Positions 35,568-44,515 of a DNA stretch of 64,000 bases are shown piece by piece. Within the stretch, counting starts at the first letter, position 1. The number at the start of each line of letters is the position of its first letter. The DNA comes from Streptomyces sp. PCS3-D2 (GTDB lineage: Bacteria; Actinomycetota; Actinomycetes; Streptomycetales; Streptomycetaceae): contig NZ_CP097800.1 in assembly GCF_000612545.2 (NCBI RefSeq), positions 6,354,501 through 6,418,500 of the forward strand, written 5' to 3'. The position numbers were made by a program, and so were the translations under genes. The notes below the pieces were generated by a model. That model made no database searches. It worked only from the letters and a program-made list of their open reading frames with translations, and was not told where the DNA came from.

Positions 35568-36257
35568 GTGAACGACAGTCAGCAGCGTGGCAAGACCAGG
35601 CGTTCGCGGGCACGCAGAGCCGAACTCATATCCATCGGGCGCAAGTTGTTCGCCGACACCGCCTACGACGCGCTCTGCATGGACGACATCGCCAGGCAGG
35701 CGGGCGTCGCCAAGGGCCTGATCTACTACTACTTCAAGAGCAAGCGCGGCTACTACCTCGCCATCGTCGAGGACTCCGTGGCCGGTCTCGTGGCCCGCGC
35801 CCGCGGCGACACCGACCTCCCGAACGCGGAACGGCTCCGCCGCACCGTCGACGGGTACCTCCAGTACGCCGAACACCACCCCGCCGCCTACCGCACCATC
35901 GCCACCGGGGGCGTCGGCTGCGACGCCGAGGTGCTCGCCGTCCGCGACGCCGTCCGCGAGGAACTGGTCGCCACCATCGCCGAAGGCGCCTACGGACACC
36001 GCACCCTCCCGCCCATCGCCCGGCTCGCCCTCGTGGGCTGGCTCTCCGCCGTCGAAGGGACCACCCTGGAATGGATCGGCGGGCCGAGCGCCCCGGACCG
36101 GCCCGGGCGCGCCCGGCTCGGAGCCCTGCTGGCACGCCAGCTCCGCGCGACATTGGCGGTGATCGAGGAGTTCGCCCCGGAGTGTCCGGCACCTCCCCCC
36201 GAGGAAGGGACGTTCGAAAACGTCGGTGATCTTGCACCGGTGACGGGAAGCCCCTGA
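35568..36257 (+). CDS. TetR-family transcriptional regulator
   Basis: Regulator of 229 aa. N-terminal HTH (about 15-60): RAELISIGRKLFADTAYDAL then MDDIARQAGVAKGLIYYYFKS. The ligand domain (about 70-210) is helical. GTG 35568 is chosen because the HTH begins soon after it; no strong ribosome-binding site is seen. The acyl-CoA dehydrogenase gene 146 bases downstream on the same strand makes control of fatty-acid or branched acyl-CoA breakdown plausible, but no operator was identified with confidence. Confidence 0.88.
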   Translation: MNDSQQRGKTRRSRARRAELISIGRKLFADTAYDALCMDDIARQAGVAKGLIYYYFKSKRGYYLAIVEDSVAGLVARARGDTDLPNAERLRRTVDGYLQYAEHHPAAYRTIATGGVGCDAEVLAVRDAVREELVATIAEGAYGHRTLPPIARLALVGWLSAVEGTTLEWIGGPSAPDRPGRARLGALLARQLRATLAVIEEFAPECPAPPPEEGTFENVGDLAPVTGSP

Positions 36258-36403
36258 TCGGGCATACTCAAGCCGCCGCAGCCGCTGAACAGCCTCTTCC
36301 GTGATCCGGGAGGGCAGCATCGGCTGCACAGAGCCCGAGACCCGGCGGCGCGTCCCACACCTCGCGCGTCGCCGCCGTGCCCGAGATGGAGGAGAGCGCC
36401 GCC

Positions 36404-37576
36404 ATGACCGACCGCGCCCCGCAGCCGGTGGACCGACAGCTGCCCACCGAGGAGTCCCGTGACCTCCTCGCCCTCGTACGCGAGATCGCCCAGCGCGAGA
36501 TCCGCCCCCGGGCCGCCGAGGAGGAGGATTCCGGACGGTTCCCCCGAGAGGTCTTCACGCTGCTCTCCGAGGCCGGCCTGCTCGGCCTCCCGTACCCCGG
36601 CGAGTACGGCGGCGGCGAGCAGCCGTACGAGGTCTACCTCCAGGTCCTGGAAGAGCTCGCAGCGGCCCGCCTGACCGTCGGCCTCGGTGTCAGCGTCCAC
36701 TCCCTGGCCTGCCACGGCCTCGGCGGCTACGGCACCAAGGAACAGCAGGCCGCGCACCTGCCCGCGATGCTCGGTGGCGGCCTCCTGGGCGCCTACTGCC
36801 TCTCCGAGCCGGCCGCCGGCTCGGACGCCGCCTCCCTCACGACCAAGGCGGTCCGCGACGGCGACGACTGGATCATCACCGGCACCAAGGCCTGGATCAC
36901 CCACGGCGGGGTCGCCGACTTCTACACCGTCCTCGCCCGCACCGGCGTCGAGGGGCCCAAGGGCATCACCGCCTTCCTCGTTCCCGGGGACGCGGCCGGA
37001 CTGACCGCAGCCGTGCCCGAGAAGAAGATGGGCATGAAGGGCTCTCCCACTGCCCAGCTGCACTTCGACGGCGTGCGCGTACCGGACTCCCGCCGCATCG
37101 GCGAGGAGGGGCAGGGCTTCTCCATCGCCCTGGCCGCGCTCGACGCGGGCCGCCTGGGCATCGCGGCCTGCGCCATCGGCGTCGCCCAGGCGGCACTGGA
37201 CGAGGCGCTCACGTACGCGCTGGACCGCAAGCAGTTCGGCCACCCCATCGCGGACTTCCAGGGGCTGCGGTTCATGCTGGCCGACATGGCCACCAAGATC
37301 GAGGCCGGCCGGGCGCTCTACCTCGCCGCGGCGCGCCTGCGGGACGCCGGCAAGCCGTTCTCCCGGCAGGCAGCCATGGCCAAGCTCTTCTGCACCGACG
37401 CTGCGATGGCCGTCACCACCGACGCGGTGCAGGTCCTCGGCGGCTACGGCTACACCGCGGACTTCCCCGTCGAGCGCCTGATGCGCGAGGCGAAGGTGCT
37501 CCAGATCGTGGAGGGCACCAACCAGATCCAGCGCATGGTCATCGCACGTCACCTGGCGGGGCCCGAAACGCGCTGA
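36404..37576 (+). CDS. Acyl-CoA dehydrogenase
   Basis: FAD-dependent alpha,beta-dehydrogenation of an acyl-CoA thioester, 390 aa. Signatures are LGAYCLSEPAAGSDAASLTT (flavin/substrate loop), WITHGGVADFYTVLART, DRKQFGHPIADFQGLRFMLA and QVLGGYGYTADFPVERLMR, with the C-terminal VEGTNQIQRMVIARHL containing the Glu expected as catalytic base. ATG 36404 follows GGAGGAG; an in-frame GTG 27 bases upstream is possible. Substrate chain length is not evident. Confidence 0.93.
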   Translation: MTDRAPQPVDRQLPTEESRDLLALVREIAQREIRPRAAEEEDSGRFPREVFTLLSEAGLLGLPYPGEYGGGEQPYEVYLQVLEELAAARLTVGLGVSVHSLACHGLGGYGTKEQQAAHLPAMLGGGLLGAYCLSEPAAGSDAASLTTKAVRDGDDWIITGTKAWITHGGVADFYTVLARTGVEGPKGITAFLVPGDAAGLTAAVPEKKMGMKGSPTAQLHFDGVRVPDSRRIGEEGQGFSIALAALDAGRLGIAACAIGVAQAALDEALTYALDRKQFGHPIADFQGLRFMLADMATKIEAGRALYLAAARLRDAGKPFSRQAAMAKLFCTDAAMAVTTDAVQVLGGYGYTADFPVERLMREAKVLQIVEGTNQIQRMVIARHLAGPETR

Positions 37577-37597
37577 CGAGGTTCGTGGCCGGACGGG

Positions 37598-37846
37598 TCA
37601 GTACAGCCCGCTGCCGGCCGAGGGCCAGACCGGGGACGACGTGAGCCGGGACCACTCCGGGTCCCGCCGGCCGGGCAGGGTGCGGCCGGCGTCGGCCCAC
37701 CGGGCCAGCAGGTCCCGGTAGATCGGCGGATCGGGCACCTGCTGCTCACGTTGAGGCTCCCGGGGCAGCGGGCGCTGAACCGGTTCTTCGAAACCCGACG
37801 AGATCGAACGGCGCCTTCGGCCCGTTGCAGACTGAAGCGTGCTCAT
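37598..37846 (-). CDS. Small hypothetical protein (82 aa)
   Basis: Basic, Arg/Pro-rich protein whose C-terminal half (PPIYRDLLARWADAGRTLPG, then RRDPEWSRLTSSP) looks conserved-like and folded, while the N-terminus is disordered. I do not recognise a family. It is convergent with the acyl-CoA dehydrogenase gene. ATG 37846 has no clear ribosome-binding site, so the start is uncertain. Confidence 0.55.
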   Translation of the reverse strand: MSTLQSATGRRRRSISSGFEEPVQRPLPREPQREQQVPDPPIYRDLLARWADAGRTLPGRRDPEWSRLTSSPVWPSAGSGLY

Positions 37847-38223
37847 GCACGGCCAACGCGGGACGGAAGCCACGGGTAATCGCCCCTGGCGTGCGCGGAT
37901 CCGTTCGAGGAGTCCCCGGGAGCACGCTGGAGGCGGGGCCCGGCGGGCCGGAAAGCCGGCGGCGGCTCGACGGCGCGTCGGGGCAGTGGGTGGGTGCGGT
38001 GGTTCGTCGGGGCGGTGGATCCCGCCCCGGAACCACCCGCCCGGTGGGTTTCCGCCCCCGTGGGCCCCCGCTCCTCGCTCCTCCCGGTGGGCCGAAGCCC
38101 TGCCACTTCGTGCCCGGCTGTCAGGGCGTGCCAGAAGTCTGGCACCGCAGCATGTTTCTGACGTACCGTCATATCTGCCTGTGCTGCCCTCGCCCTCGCC
38201 CTCGCCTGCCCCGGAGGTCCGTC
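37847..38223. other. Gene-free region with two inverted repeats
   Basis: Holds the promoter region of the gene at 38224. Visible elements are GTGCCAG-AAGT-CTGGCAC (38128-38145) and TGACG-TAC-CGTCA (38159-38171). Open frames reading through here toward 38224 have low-complexity translations and are not called. Confidence 0.5.
38128..38171 (+). promoter_or_regulatory. Two palindromic candidate operators
   Basis: GTGCCAG (38128-38134) and CTGGCAC (38139-38145) form a perfect 7-base inverted repeat with a 4-base spacer. TGACG (38159-38163) and CGTCA (38167-38171) form a second, 14 bases on. They lie 52-96 bases before the start at 38224, where a promoter operator is expected. Confidence 0.5.
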
Positions 38224-39357
38224 ATGCCCGCAGACCGGCCCGTCGCACTCGACGAGTACCCCATCCACCAGGCCCCCCTGTCGATGAAGCACCTCGTCAG
38301 CGGCGACCGGAACGCCTACGACCGGTGCATCTTCCACGTCTTCGACCACGCCGGCCGTGCCGTCCTGATCCTCGGCCTCGGCGTCTATCCCAACGCCGGG
38401 GTCATCGACGCCTACGCCACCCTCCGCCTCGGTGACGAGTTGCTGGCGGTCCGGGCCTCCGACGCCCTCACCGACGACCGCATGAACCTCTCGGTGGGCC
38501 CCTTGTCCATCACCGTCGACGTGCCGCTCAAGCGGCTCACCCTGCGCTGCGCCCCTGATTCCGGCGACCCGCACGGGCTCTCGTACGACATCACCTGGAC
38601 CGCTGAGTTCCCCGCGGTCTGGGAACCGCACCACATCCAGCGGCGTGGCGACCGGCTCATGCTGGAAGGCCGCCGCTTCGTCCAGGCGGGCCACGTCACC
38701 GGGACGATCCGTGCCAAGGGCGAGGAGTTCACGCTCACGGCGGGGGAGTGGACCGGTACCCGGGACCGCAGCTGGGGCGTGCGGCCGATCCCCGGAGAGG
38801 AGGGCGGCCGGGCGGCCGAGGAGCACCGGCCCGAGGGCTTCCACTGGCTCTGGATCCCGGTCCGCTTCGCGGACCGCTTCGTCATGGTGATCGCCCAGGA
38901 GGACGCCGACGGCCACCGCACCCTGAACGAGGCCGTGCAGGTCTTTCCCGAAGGCAGGGGCCGCCCGGACCTCCAGCTCGGCTGGCCGCACACCGAGATC
39001 CGCTACCGTCCTGGCAGCCGGCAGCCCGAGAGCGCCGTCATCCATCTCACCGACCCGTCCCGCAAGCCCCTGGAGCTGGGGGTGGAGATACTGAACTCCT
39101 CCCCGCTCGCCGTCGGCGCCGGCTATCCGCCCGCCGGTGACTGGCAGCACGGCACCTGGCAGGGGCGCGACTGGAGCGACCGCCGGGTCTACGACCTCTC
39201 CCACCCGGCCGCCCACCCCATGGCCGCCTTCGGGGTCACCGACCACTCGGCCCGATTCACGCTCGACGGCCGGACCGGGCACGGCATCTTCGAGCACGGC
39301 AGCTTCGGGCGCCACGACCCGAGCGGATTCACCGACCACGCCTCCGTCGCCCCGTAG
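38224..39357 (+). CDS. Conserved hypothetical protein, lipocalin/AttH-like beta fold
   Basis: Soluble beta-rich protein of 377 aa; no enzyme motif recognised. It has two halves: an N-terminal domain (about 1-190, PLSMKHLVSGDRNAYDRCIF, GEWTGTRDRSWGVRPIPGEE) and a C-terminal one (about 195-377, FHWLWIPVRFADRFVMVIAQ, TDHSARFTLDGRTGHGIFEHG). The repeated WGVRP-type turn recalls CrtC/AttH-like or DUF7064/7065 proteins found beside acyl-CoA and phosphotransferase genes in actinomycetes; that assignment is tentative. ATG 38224 follows GGAGG. The phosphotransferase gene 71 bases on suggests a joint pathway. Confidence 0.75.
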   Translation: MPADRPVALDEYPIHQAPLSMKHLVSGDRNAYDRCIFHVFDHAGRAVLILGLGVYPNAGVIDAYATLRLGDELLAVRASDALTDDRMNLSVGPLSITVDVPLKRLTLRCAPDSGDPHGLSYDITWTAEFPAVWEPHHIQRRGDRLMLEGRRFVQAGHVTGTIRAKGEEFTLTAGEWTGTRDRSWGVRPIPGEEGGRAAEEHRPEGFHWLWIPVRFADRFVMVIAQEDADGHRTLNEAVQVFPEGRGRPDLQLGWPHTEIRYRPGSRQPESAVIHLTDPSRKPLELGVEILNSSPLAVGAGYPPAGDWQHGTWQGRDWSDRRVYDLSHPAAHPMAAFGVTDHSARFTLDGRTGHGIFEHGSFGRHDPSGFTDHASVAP

Positions 39358-39428
39358 CTGCCGGCCCCGTCCCCGCAGCCCCCTCACGTCCCCCGCAGAT
39401 CCAGGTCCGAGCAGGAGAAGGGGTCTCC

Positions 39429-40520
39429 ATGGCAACCGCACCACGTCCGCGCACCTCCACCCGGGAGCCCGAGGAACTCGGTCGCCGCCTCGGCGCGTGG
39501 CTCGACGGCCGGCTCCCCGGGGCGGAGGTCACCAACGTCTCCGTCCCCGGGTCGAACGGGATGTCCAGCGAGACCCTCCTCTTCGACATAGAGCACCCCG
39601 ACACCCCGCTGCGTGCGTGCGCGCTGCGGCTCGCCGCCGACCCGGCGGCCTACACCGTCTTCCCGACGTACGACATGGCGCGCCAGCATCGCGTGATGAG
39701 TCTGGTCGCCGAGCACACGGACCTGCCCGTCCCCCGCGTGCAGTGGTTGGAGGAGGATCCCGGGCCGCTGGGCGCGCCGTTCTTCGTGATGGCCCGCGCC
39801 GAGGGCCGGGTCCCGCCCGACGTCATGCCCTACACCTACGAGGGCAACTGGCTGCACGCGGCGACGGACGCCGAACGGGGCGTGCTCCAGGAGGCGAGCA
39901 TCTCGCTGCTGGCCCGGCTGCACGACCAGTTCCCGGCCGAGGAGGCCGAGTTCCTGCTGCCCACAGGTGAGGGCTGTCCCCTGCATCGGCACGTGGAGGC
40001 GCAACGGGCCTACTACGCCTGGGTGGTGGGCGGACTGTCGCCCTCCCCGCTGATCGAGCGGGCCTTTGCACGCCTGGAGGAGCTGTGGCCGGCCGACCCC
40101 GGCCCCGCCGTCCTGAACTGGGGCGATGCCCGTATCGGCAACGTCGTCTACGACGGCTTCACACCAGTGGCCGTCCTGGACTGGGAGATGGCGGCGTACG
40201 CCCCGCGCGAGGTGGACCTCGGCTGGACGGTGTACCTCCACCGGTTCTTCCAGGACCTCACCGTGAGCTTCGGCCAGTCCGGTCTGCCGGACTTCCTGCG
40301 CCGGGAGGACCTGGAGCGCCGCTACGCCGAACTGACCGGCCACACACCGCGGGACATGGAGTTCCACACCCTCTACGCGGCCCTGCGGCACGCCATCGTG
40401 ATGCTGCGCATCGCCTACCGGCAGGCGCACTTCGGGGAGGTCGAGGTCCCGGCGGACCCGGACGGCCTGATCCTGCACCATGCGAGCCTGGCCGCCATGG
40501 TGCAGGGGACGTACTGGTAG
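39429..40520 (+). CDS. APH-family phosphotransferase (ACAD10/11-type kinase domain)
   Basis: Small-molecule kinase-like protein of 363 aa. The Brenner-type motif is LNWGDARIGNVVYDG, with Trp in place of the usual His before Gly-Asp, and the metal motif is LDWEMAAYAPREVDLGW. This WGDARIGN form is the one seen in the kinase domain of ACAD10/ACAD11-like proteins that phosphorylate 4-hydroxyacyl-CoA. Together with the preceding gene and a nearby acyl-CoA dehydrogenase, a hydroxy-acid breakdown role is plausible, not proven. ATG 39429 follows AGGAGAAGGGG. Confidence 0.82.
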   Translation: MATAPRPRTSTREPEELGRRLGAWLDGRLPGAEVTNVSVPGSNGMSSETLLFDIEHPDTPLRACALRLAADPAAYTVFPTYDMARQHRVMSLVAEHTDLPVPRVQWLEEDPGPLGAPFFVMARAEGRVPPDVMPYTYEGNWLHAATDAERGVLQEASISLLARLHDQFPAEEAEFLLPTGEGCPLHRHVEAQRAYYAWVVGGLSPSPLIERAFARLEELWPADPGPAVLNWGDARIGNVVYDGFTPVAVLDWEMAAYAPREVDLGWTVYLHRFFQDLTVSFGQSGLPDFLRREDLERRYAELTGHTPRDMEFHTLYAALRHAIVMLRIAYRQAHFGEVEVPADPDGLILHHASLAAMVQGTYW

Positions 40521-40551
40521 GGGAGGGGCGGGAGTGACGGACGGGCGGGGC

Positions 40552-41022
40552 TCAGGCCGCCTGCGCGTGCTGCTGACGCGTCTGCGCCTGGGGCTGTGGC
40601 AGCAGCGGGCGCACGACGCGGATCGGGCGCGAGCCCGGGCCCCCGACGTGCGAGAAGGGCTGCGTCCGCCAGTCCAGGCCCTGGGGCAGGGCCGACGGGG
40701 CGAAGGAGTCGGGTTCCGGTGCCTGCGCCGACTGGGTCACGCCGACCGTCGGCAGGGCTTCGGCGGCGGGCCGGCCGGTGCCTGCGCACACGGTGAGCCC
40801 GAAGGGGTTCCACGGGGTCAGGCAGAGCGCGTGCTGCGGCAGGAACTCCTCGTCGGCGACGAGGGCGATCGACTGGCCGCAGTCCGGGCAGGTCGCGTGG
40901 CGGATCTCGAACCCCTCGACCTCGTCGAGGTATTCGCCGTCCTCCGGGTACCCGTCGTCCTCGGCATCGAGCGGTTCGACAGGCTCCGGTTCGCTGCGAC
41001 CGGCGCGCTTGGTGTTCGGCAT
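40552..41022 (-). CDS. Hypothetical protein with CPDCG zinc-ribbon-like motif
   Basis: Protein of 156 aa. The N-terminus is acidic (LDAEDDGYPEDGEYLDEVEG), then HATCPDCGQSIALVADEEFL and HALCLTPWNPFGLTVCAGTG give two Cys pairs that could bind one zinc. The C-terminal third is Gln/Pro/Arg-rich and disordered. I cannot name a function. ATG 41022 follows GGGGGAG, so the longer frame from 41112 is rejected. Convergent with the phosphotransferase gene. Confidence 0.78.
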   Translation of the reverse strand: MPNTKRAGRSEPEPVEPLDAEDDGYPEDGEYLDEVEGFEIRHATCPDCGQSIALVADEEFLPQHALCLTPWNPFGLTVCAGTGRPAAEALPTVGVTQSAQAPEPDSFAPSALPQGLDWRTQPFSHVGGPGSRPIRVVRPLLPQPQAQTRQQHAQAA

Positions 41023-41229
41023 GGATGTACTCCCCCTTGGGTGGGCCGGGCGGGCAGGTACTTCGGCCTCGGCCACAGCAACCACTTCCCGTCGAGCGTC
41101 ACGAGTAACCACAACAGACCGGCCTCCACCTGCATACCCCTGTGGCCTTGGTCACATGCCTGGCGCAGATGCCTCCAGTGGGCGGACAGCACTGGGCCTG
41201 GAGTGCCTTTGGCCGTAAGTTGAGCGGCT

Positions 41230-41679
41230 ATGAGTGCAATGGAGGAGCTGGACCGCCAGATCGTCGATCTGCTCGTGCGGGACGGGCGGATGAGCTACAC
41301 GGATCTGGGCAAGGCCACGGGACTGTCCACGTCGGCGGTCCATCAGCGGGTACGCCGACTGGAGCAGCGCGGGGTGATCCGGGGCTACGCGGCTGTGGTC
41401 GACCCGGAGGCCGTCGGCCTGCCGCTGACCGCATTCATCTCGGTCAAGCCCTTCGACCCGAGCGCCCCGGACGACATCGCCGACCGGCTGGCCGGCGTTC
41501 CCGAGATCGAGGCCTGCCACAGCGTCGCGGGCGACGAGAACTACATCCTGAAGGTGCGCGTCGCCACCCCGTTGGAGCTGGAGGACCTGCTGAGCCGGCT
41601 GCGGGCCCTGGCGCACGTCTCGACGCGTACGACGGTGGTCCTCTCCACCCCCTACGAGGCGCGCCCGCCCCGCGTGTGA
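41230..41679 (+). CDS. Lrp/AsnC-family transcriptional regulator
   Basis: Second Lrp-type regulator, 149 aa: HTH (ELDRQIVDLLVRDGRMSYTD, STSAVHQRVRRLEQ) and RAM domain (about 65-140, SVAGDENYILKVRVATPLEL). It is not closely similar to the one at 7633. ATG 41230 has TAAGTT 8 bases upstream and no ribosome-binding site, so a leaderless message is possible; ATG 41239 is an alternative. The amidohydrolase gene follows 69 bases on and may be a target. Confidence 0.88.
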   Translation: MSAMEELDRQIVDLLVRDGRMSYTDLGKATGLSTSAVHQRVRRLEQRGVIRGYAAVVDPEAVGLPLTAFISVKPFDPSAPDDIADRLAGVPEIEACHSVAGDENYILKVRVATPLELEDLLSRLRALAHVSTRTTVVLSTPYEARPPRV

Positions 41680-41748
41680 CGCCCGCGGGGTCCTCGTGGG
41701 GGACCCCGGCGGTCGGGGGCGGCCGGCCGACGCGGGACACTGGTCGGC

Positions 41749-43377
41749 ATGACTGACCGCACCGCCCCCTCCGCCGACGCCGCCGGAGCGCCGACCAGGA
41801 CCGTCCTCCTCCGCGGGGGCGAAGTACACAGCCCCGCCGACCCCTTCGCCACGGCGATGGTCGTCGAGCGCGGCCACATCGCCTGGGTGGGTTCCGAAGG
41901 CGCGGCCGACGCCTTCGCGCAGGGTGTCGACGAGGTCGTCGATCTCGGTGGGGCGCTCGTGACCCCCGCCTTCACCGACGCCCATGTCCACACGACCTCC
42001 GCGGGCCTGGCCCTGACCGGGCTGGACCTCACCGGAGCCCGCTCGCTGGCCGCCGCGCTGGACCTGGTAAGCGCGTACGCGGCGAGCCGGCCGGCCGACC
42101 GGGTGCTGCTCGGACACGGCTGGGACGCCGCCCGCTGGCCCGAGCGGCGCGCGCCGCGGCGCGCCGAGCTCGACCGGGCCACCGGTGGCCGTCCGCTCTA
42201 TCTCAGCCGCATCGACGTGCACTCGGCCGTGGTCAGCACGGCCCTGCTCGACCTGGTTCCGGGAGTGCGCCCCGACGGGGACCTGCCGCTGACCGCCGAC
42301 GACCACCACGCCGTGCGGCGGGCCGCGCTGGCCGCGGTCACGCCCGCCCAGCGCGCCGAGGCGCAGCGGGCCGCGCTGGACCGGGCCGCCTCCCTCGGGA
42401 TCGGCTCCGTGCACGAGTGCGGTGGCCCCGACATCTCGTCGGCCGAGGACTTCACCGCTCTGCTGGCCCTTGCGGCGGAGCGGCCCGGGCCGCGCGTGTT
42501 CGGGTACTGGGCCGACCGGGACCTGGACCTGGCCAGGGAGCTGGGGGCCGTGGGGGCCGCCGGTGACCTCTTCGTGGACGGCGCCCTCGGTTCGCACACC
42601 GCCTGCCTGCACGCCCCGTATGCCGATGCCTCGCACTCGGGGACGGACTACCTGGACGCGGCGGCGGTCGCCGAGCACGTGGCGGCCTGCACCGAGGAGG
42701 GGCTCCAGGCGGGCTTCCACGCCATCGGTGATGCGGCGATCACGGCGGTGGTCGAGGGGGTCCGCGCGGCCGCCGAGAAGGTCGGCCTGGGGCGGGTCCG
42801 GGCGGCCCGGCACCGGGTCGAGCACGCCGAGATGATGACCCCGGCCACCATCGCCGCCTTCGCGGAGCTGGGACTCACCGCCTCGGTGCAGCCCGCCTTC
42901 GACGCGGCGTGGGGTGGCGAGGAGGGGATGTACGCCGACCGGCTCGGAGCCGACCGCGCCCGGACCCTCAACCCGTACGCGGCGATGCTCAGGGCCGGGG
43001 TGCCGCTGGCCTTCGGCTCGGACGCGCCGGTGACCCCGCTGGACCCGTGGGGCACCGTCCGGGCGGCCGCCTTCCACCGGACGCCTGAGCACCGGGTCTC
43101 GGTGCGGGCCGGCTTCACCGCGCACACCCGGGGCGGCTGGCGGGCCCTGGGCCGCGACGACGCGGGGATCCTCGTGCCCGGCGCTCCGGCCGACTACGCG
43201 GTCTGGCGGACGGGCGAGCTGATCGTGCAGGCCCCGGACGACCGGGTCGCCCGCTGGTCCACCGATCCGCGCTCCGGCACCCCCGGACTGCCCGACCTGA
43301 CGCCCGGTTCCGAACTGCCGGTGTGCCTCGCCACCGTCGTCGGCGGGCGGGAGGTATTCGTACGCCCACAGGGGTGA
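41749..43377 (+). CDS. Amidohydrolase (YtcJ-like)
   Basis: Metal-dependent hydrolase of 542 aa with the amidohydrolase barrel between split beta-domains. Metal-site marks are FTDAHVHTTSAG, DGALGSHTACLHAPY, FHAIGDAAITAV, HRVEHAEMM and FGSDAPVTPLDPW. YtcJ-like enzymes have poorly defined substrates (amides, formamides, cyclic imides). ATG 41749. The preceding Lrp gene suggests amino-acid-derived control. A moderate hairpin follows the stop. Confidence 0.88.
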   Translation: MTDRTAPSADAAGAPTRTVLLRGGEVHSPADPFATAMVVERGHIAWVGSEGAADAFAQGVDEVVDLGGALVTPAFTDAHVHTTSAGLALTGLDLTGARSLAAALDLVSAYAASRPADRVLLGHGWDAARWPERRAPRRAELDRATGGRPLYLSRIDVHSAVVSTALLDLVPGVRPDGDLPLTADDHHAVRRAALAAVTPAQRAEAQRAALDRAASLGIGSVHECGGPDISSAEDFTALLALAAERPGPRVFGYWADRDLDLARELGAVGAAGDLFVDGALGSHTACLHAPYADASHSGTDYLDAAAVAEHVAACTEEGLQAGFHAIGDAAITAVVEGVRAAAEKVGLGRVRAARHRVEHAEMMTPATIAAFAELGLTASVQPAFDAAWGGEEGMYADRLGADRARTLNPYAAMLRAGVPLAFGSDAPVTPLDPWGTVRAAAFHRTPEHRVSVRAGFTAHTRGGWRALGRDDAGILVPGAPADYAVWRTGELIVQAPDDRVARWSTDPRSGTPGLPDLTPGSELPVCLATVVGGREVFVRPQG

Positions 43378-43729
43378 TCCGGTCGGCCTCGGTTCGGTAC
43401 CGGCGGCCGGACCCGGATAGGTTCGGCCGGGTCCACCACAGGACGTCGTGCCGGACGGATCCGTCTGCTCAGCGCGCCCGCGCCTCGGGGGCGAGGGAAG
43501 GTTTCGCCGGGCGGCGGGTGGCCCCAGGTCGGGGTCCGGAGGTCCAGTAGACAACGGTCACGGCGGCCCGCAGCCAGCGGGAGTCTGATCGGCCCGAAGG
43601 ACCGCGGGCCCCGATCACCCGCCCGGTGCCGCTGGTGCCCGCACCGTCGGGGCGGGCCGCGGCCGATGTTCTAGAGTCATCCTCTGCGACCAGACGTACA
43701 GGACGTGCGCGAGCACAAAAGGGGACTCA
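43378..43729. other. Gene-free region before ppm1
   Basis: Contains the hairpin at 43409-43434 near the amidohydrolase end, then no open frame with coding character. AAAAGGGGAC (43715-43724) is the ppm1 ribosome-binding site. Confidence 0.5.
43409..43434 (+). terminator. Hairpin after the amidohydrolase gene
   Basis: GGACCCGG (43409-43416) pairs with CCGGGTCC (43427-43434) around 10 bases, 32 bases past the stop. Confidence 0.5.
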
Positions 43730-44515
43730 GTGAGCGACGGCGGACAGCGGGCCTACGGGCCGCTCGGTACAGCCTTGGTGATTATTCCGACCTACAACGA
43801 GGCGGAGAACATCGGGCTGATCGTCGGCCGCGTCCGGGCGGCGGTTCCCGAGGCCCACATCCTGGTCGCCGACGACAACAGCCCCGACGGCACCGGCAAG
43901 CTCGCCGACGAGCTCGCCGCCGGTGACGACCACGTGCACGTCCTGCACCGCAAGGGCAAGGAAGGGCTCGGCGCCGCCTACCTCGCGGGTTTCGTCTGGG
44001 GTCTGGACGAGGGCTACGGCGTGATCGTCGAGATGGACGCCGACGGTTCCCACCAGCCCGAGGAACTGCCCCGCCTGCTGACGGCATTGGCCGGCGCCGA
44101 CCTGGTCCTGGGCTCGCGCTGGGTGCCGGGCGGCCGTGTCGTGAACTGGCCCAAGACCCGTGAGTTCCTCTCGCGCGGCGGTTCGACCTACTCCCGGCTG
44201 ATGCTGGATCTCCCGCTGCGGGACGTCACCGGTGGATACCGGGCCTTCCGCCGGGAGACCCTGGAGGGGCTGGGCCTGGAGGACGTGGCCTCCGCGGGCT
44301 ACTGCTTCCAGGTGGACCTGGCCCGCAGGGCCGTGCAGAAGGGTTTCCGCGTGGTGGAGGTTCCCATCACGTTCGTCGAGCGCGAGTTCGGCGACAGCAA
44401 GATGAACAGGAGCATCGTCGTGGAGGCACTCTGGCGGGTCAGCCAGTGGGGCCTCAAGGCGCAGGCGGCCAAGCTCCTGGGCAAGGGCGGCGGCACGTCG
44501 GGCGACAGGTCCTGA
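43730..44515 (+). CDS. ppm1: Polyprenol monophosphomannose synthase
   Basis: Transfers mannose from GDP-mannose to polyprenyl phosphate on the cytoplasmic face of the membrane, making the donor for protein O-mannosylation. The 261-aa GT2 enzyme has VIIPTYNEAENIGLIV, VADDNSPDGTGKLAD, the DAD metal motif in VEMDADGSHQPEEL and GSRWVPGGRVVNWPKTREF. It is the catalytic domain only, without the acyltransferase fusion of mycobacterial Ppm1, as in S. coelicolor Ppm1. GTG 43730 follows AAGGGG. Its 3' end, including the stop, is tandemly duplicated. Confidence 0.93.
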   Translation: MSDGGQRAYGPLGTALVIIPTYNEAENIGLIVGRVRAAVPEAHILVADDNSPDGTGKLADELAAGDDHVHVLHRKGKEGLGAAYLAGFVWGLDEGYGVIVEMDADGSHQPEELPRLLTALAGADLVLGSRWVPGGRVVNWPKTREFLSRGGSTYSRLMLDLPLRDVTGGYRAFRRETLEGLGLEDVASAGYCFQVDLARRAVQKGFRVVEVPITFVEREFGDSKMNRSIVVEALWRVSQWGLKAQAAKLLGKGGGTSGDRS

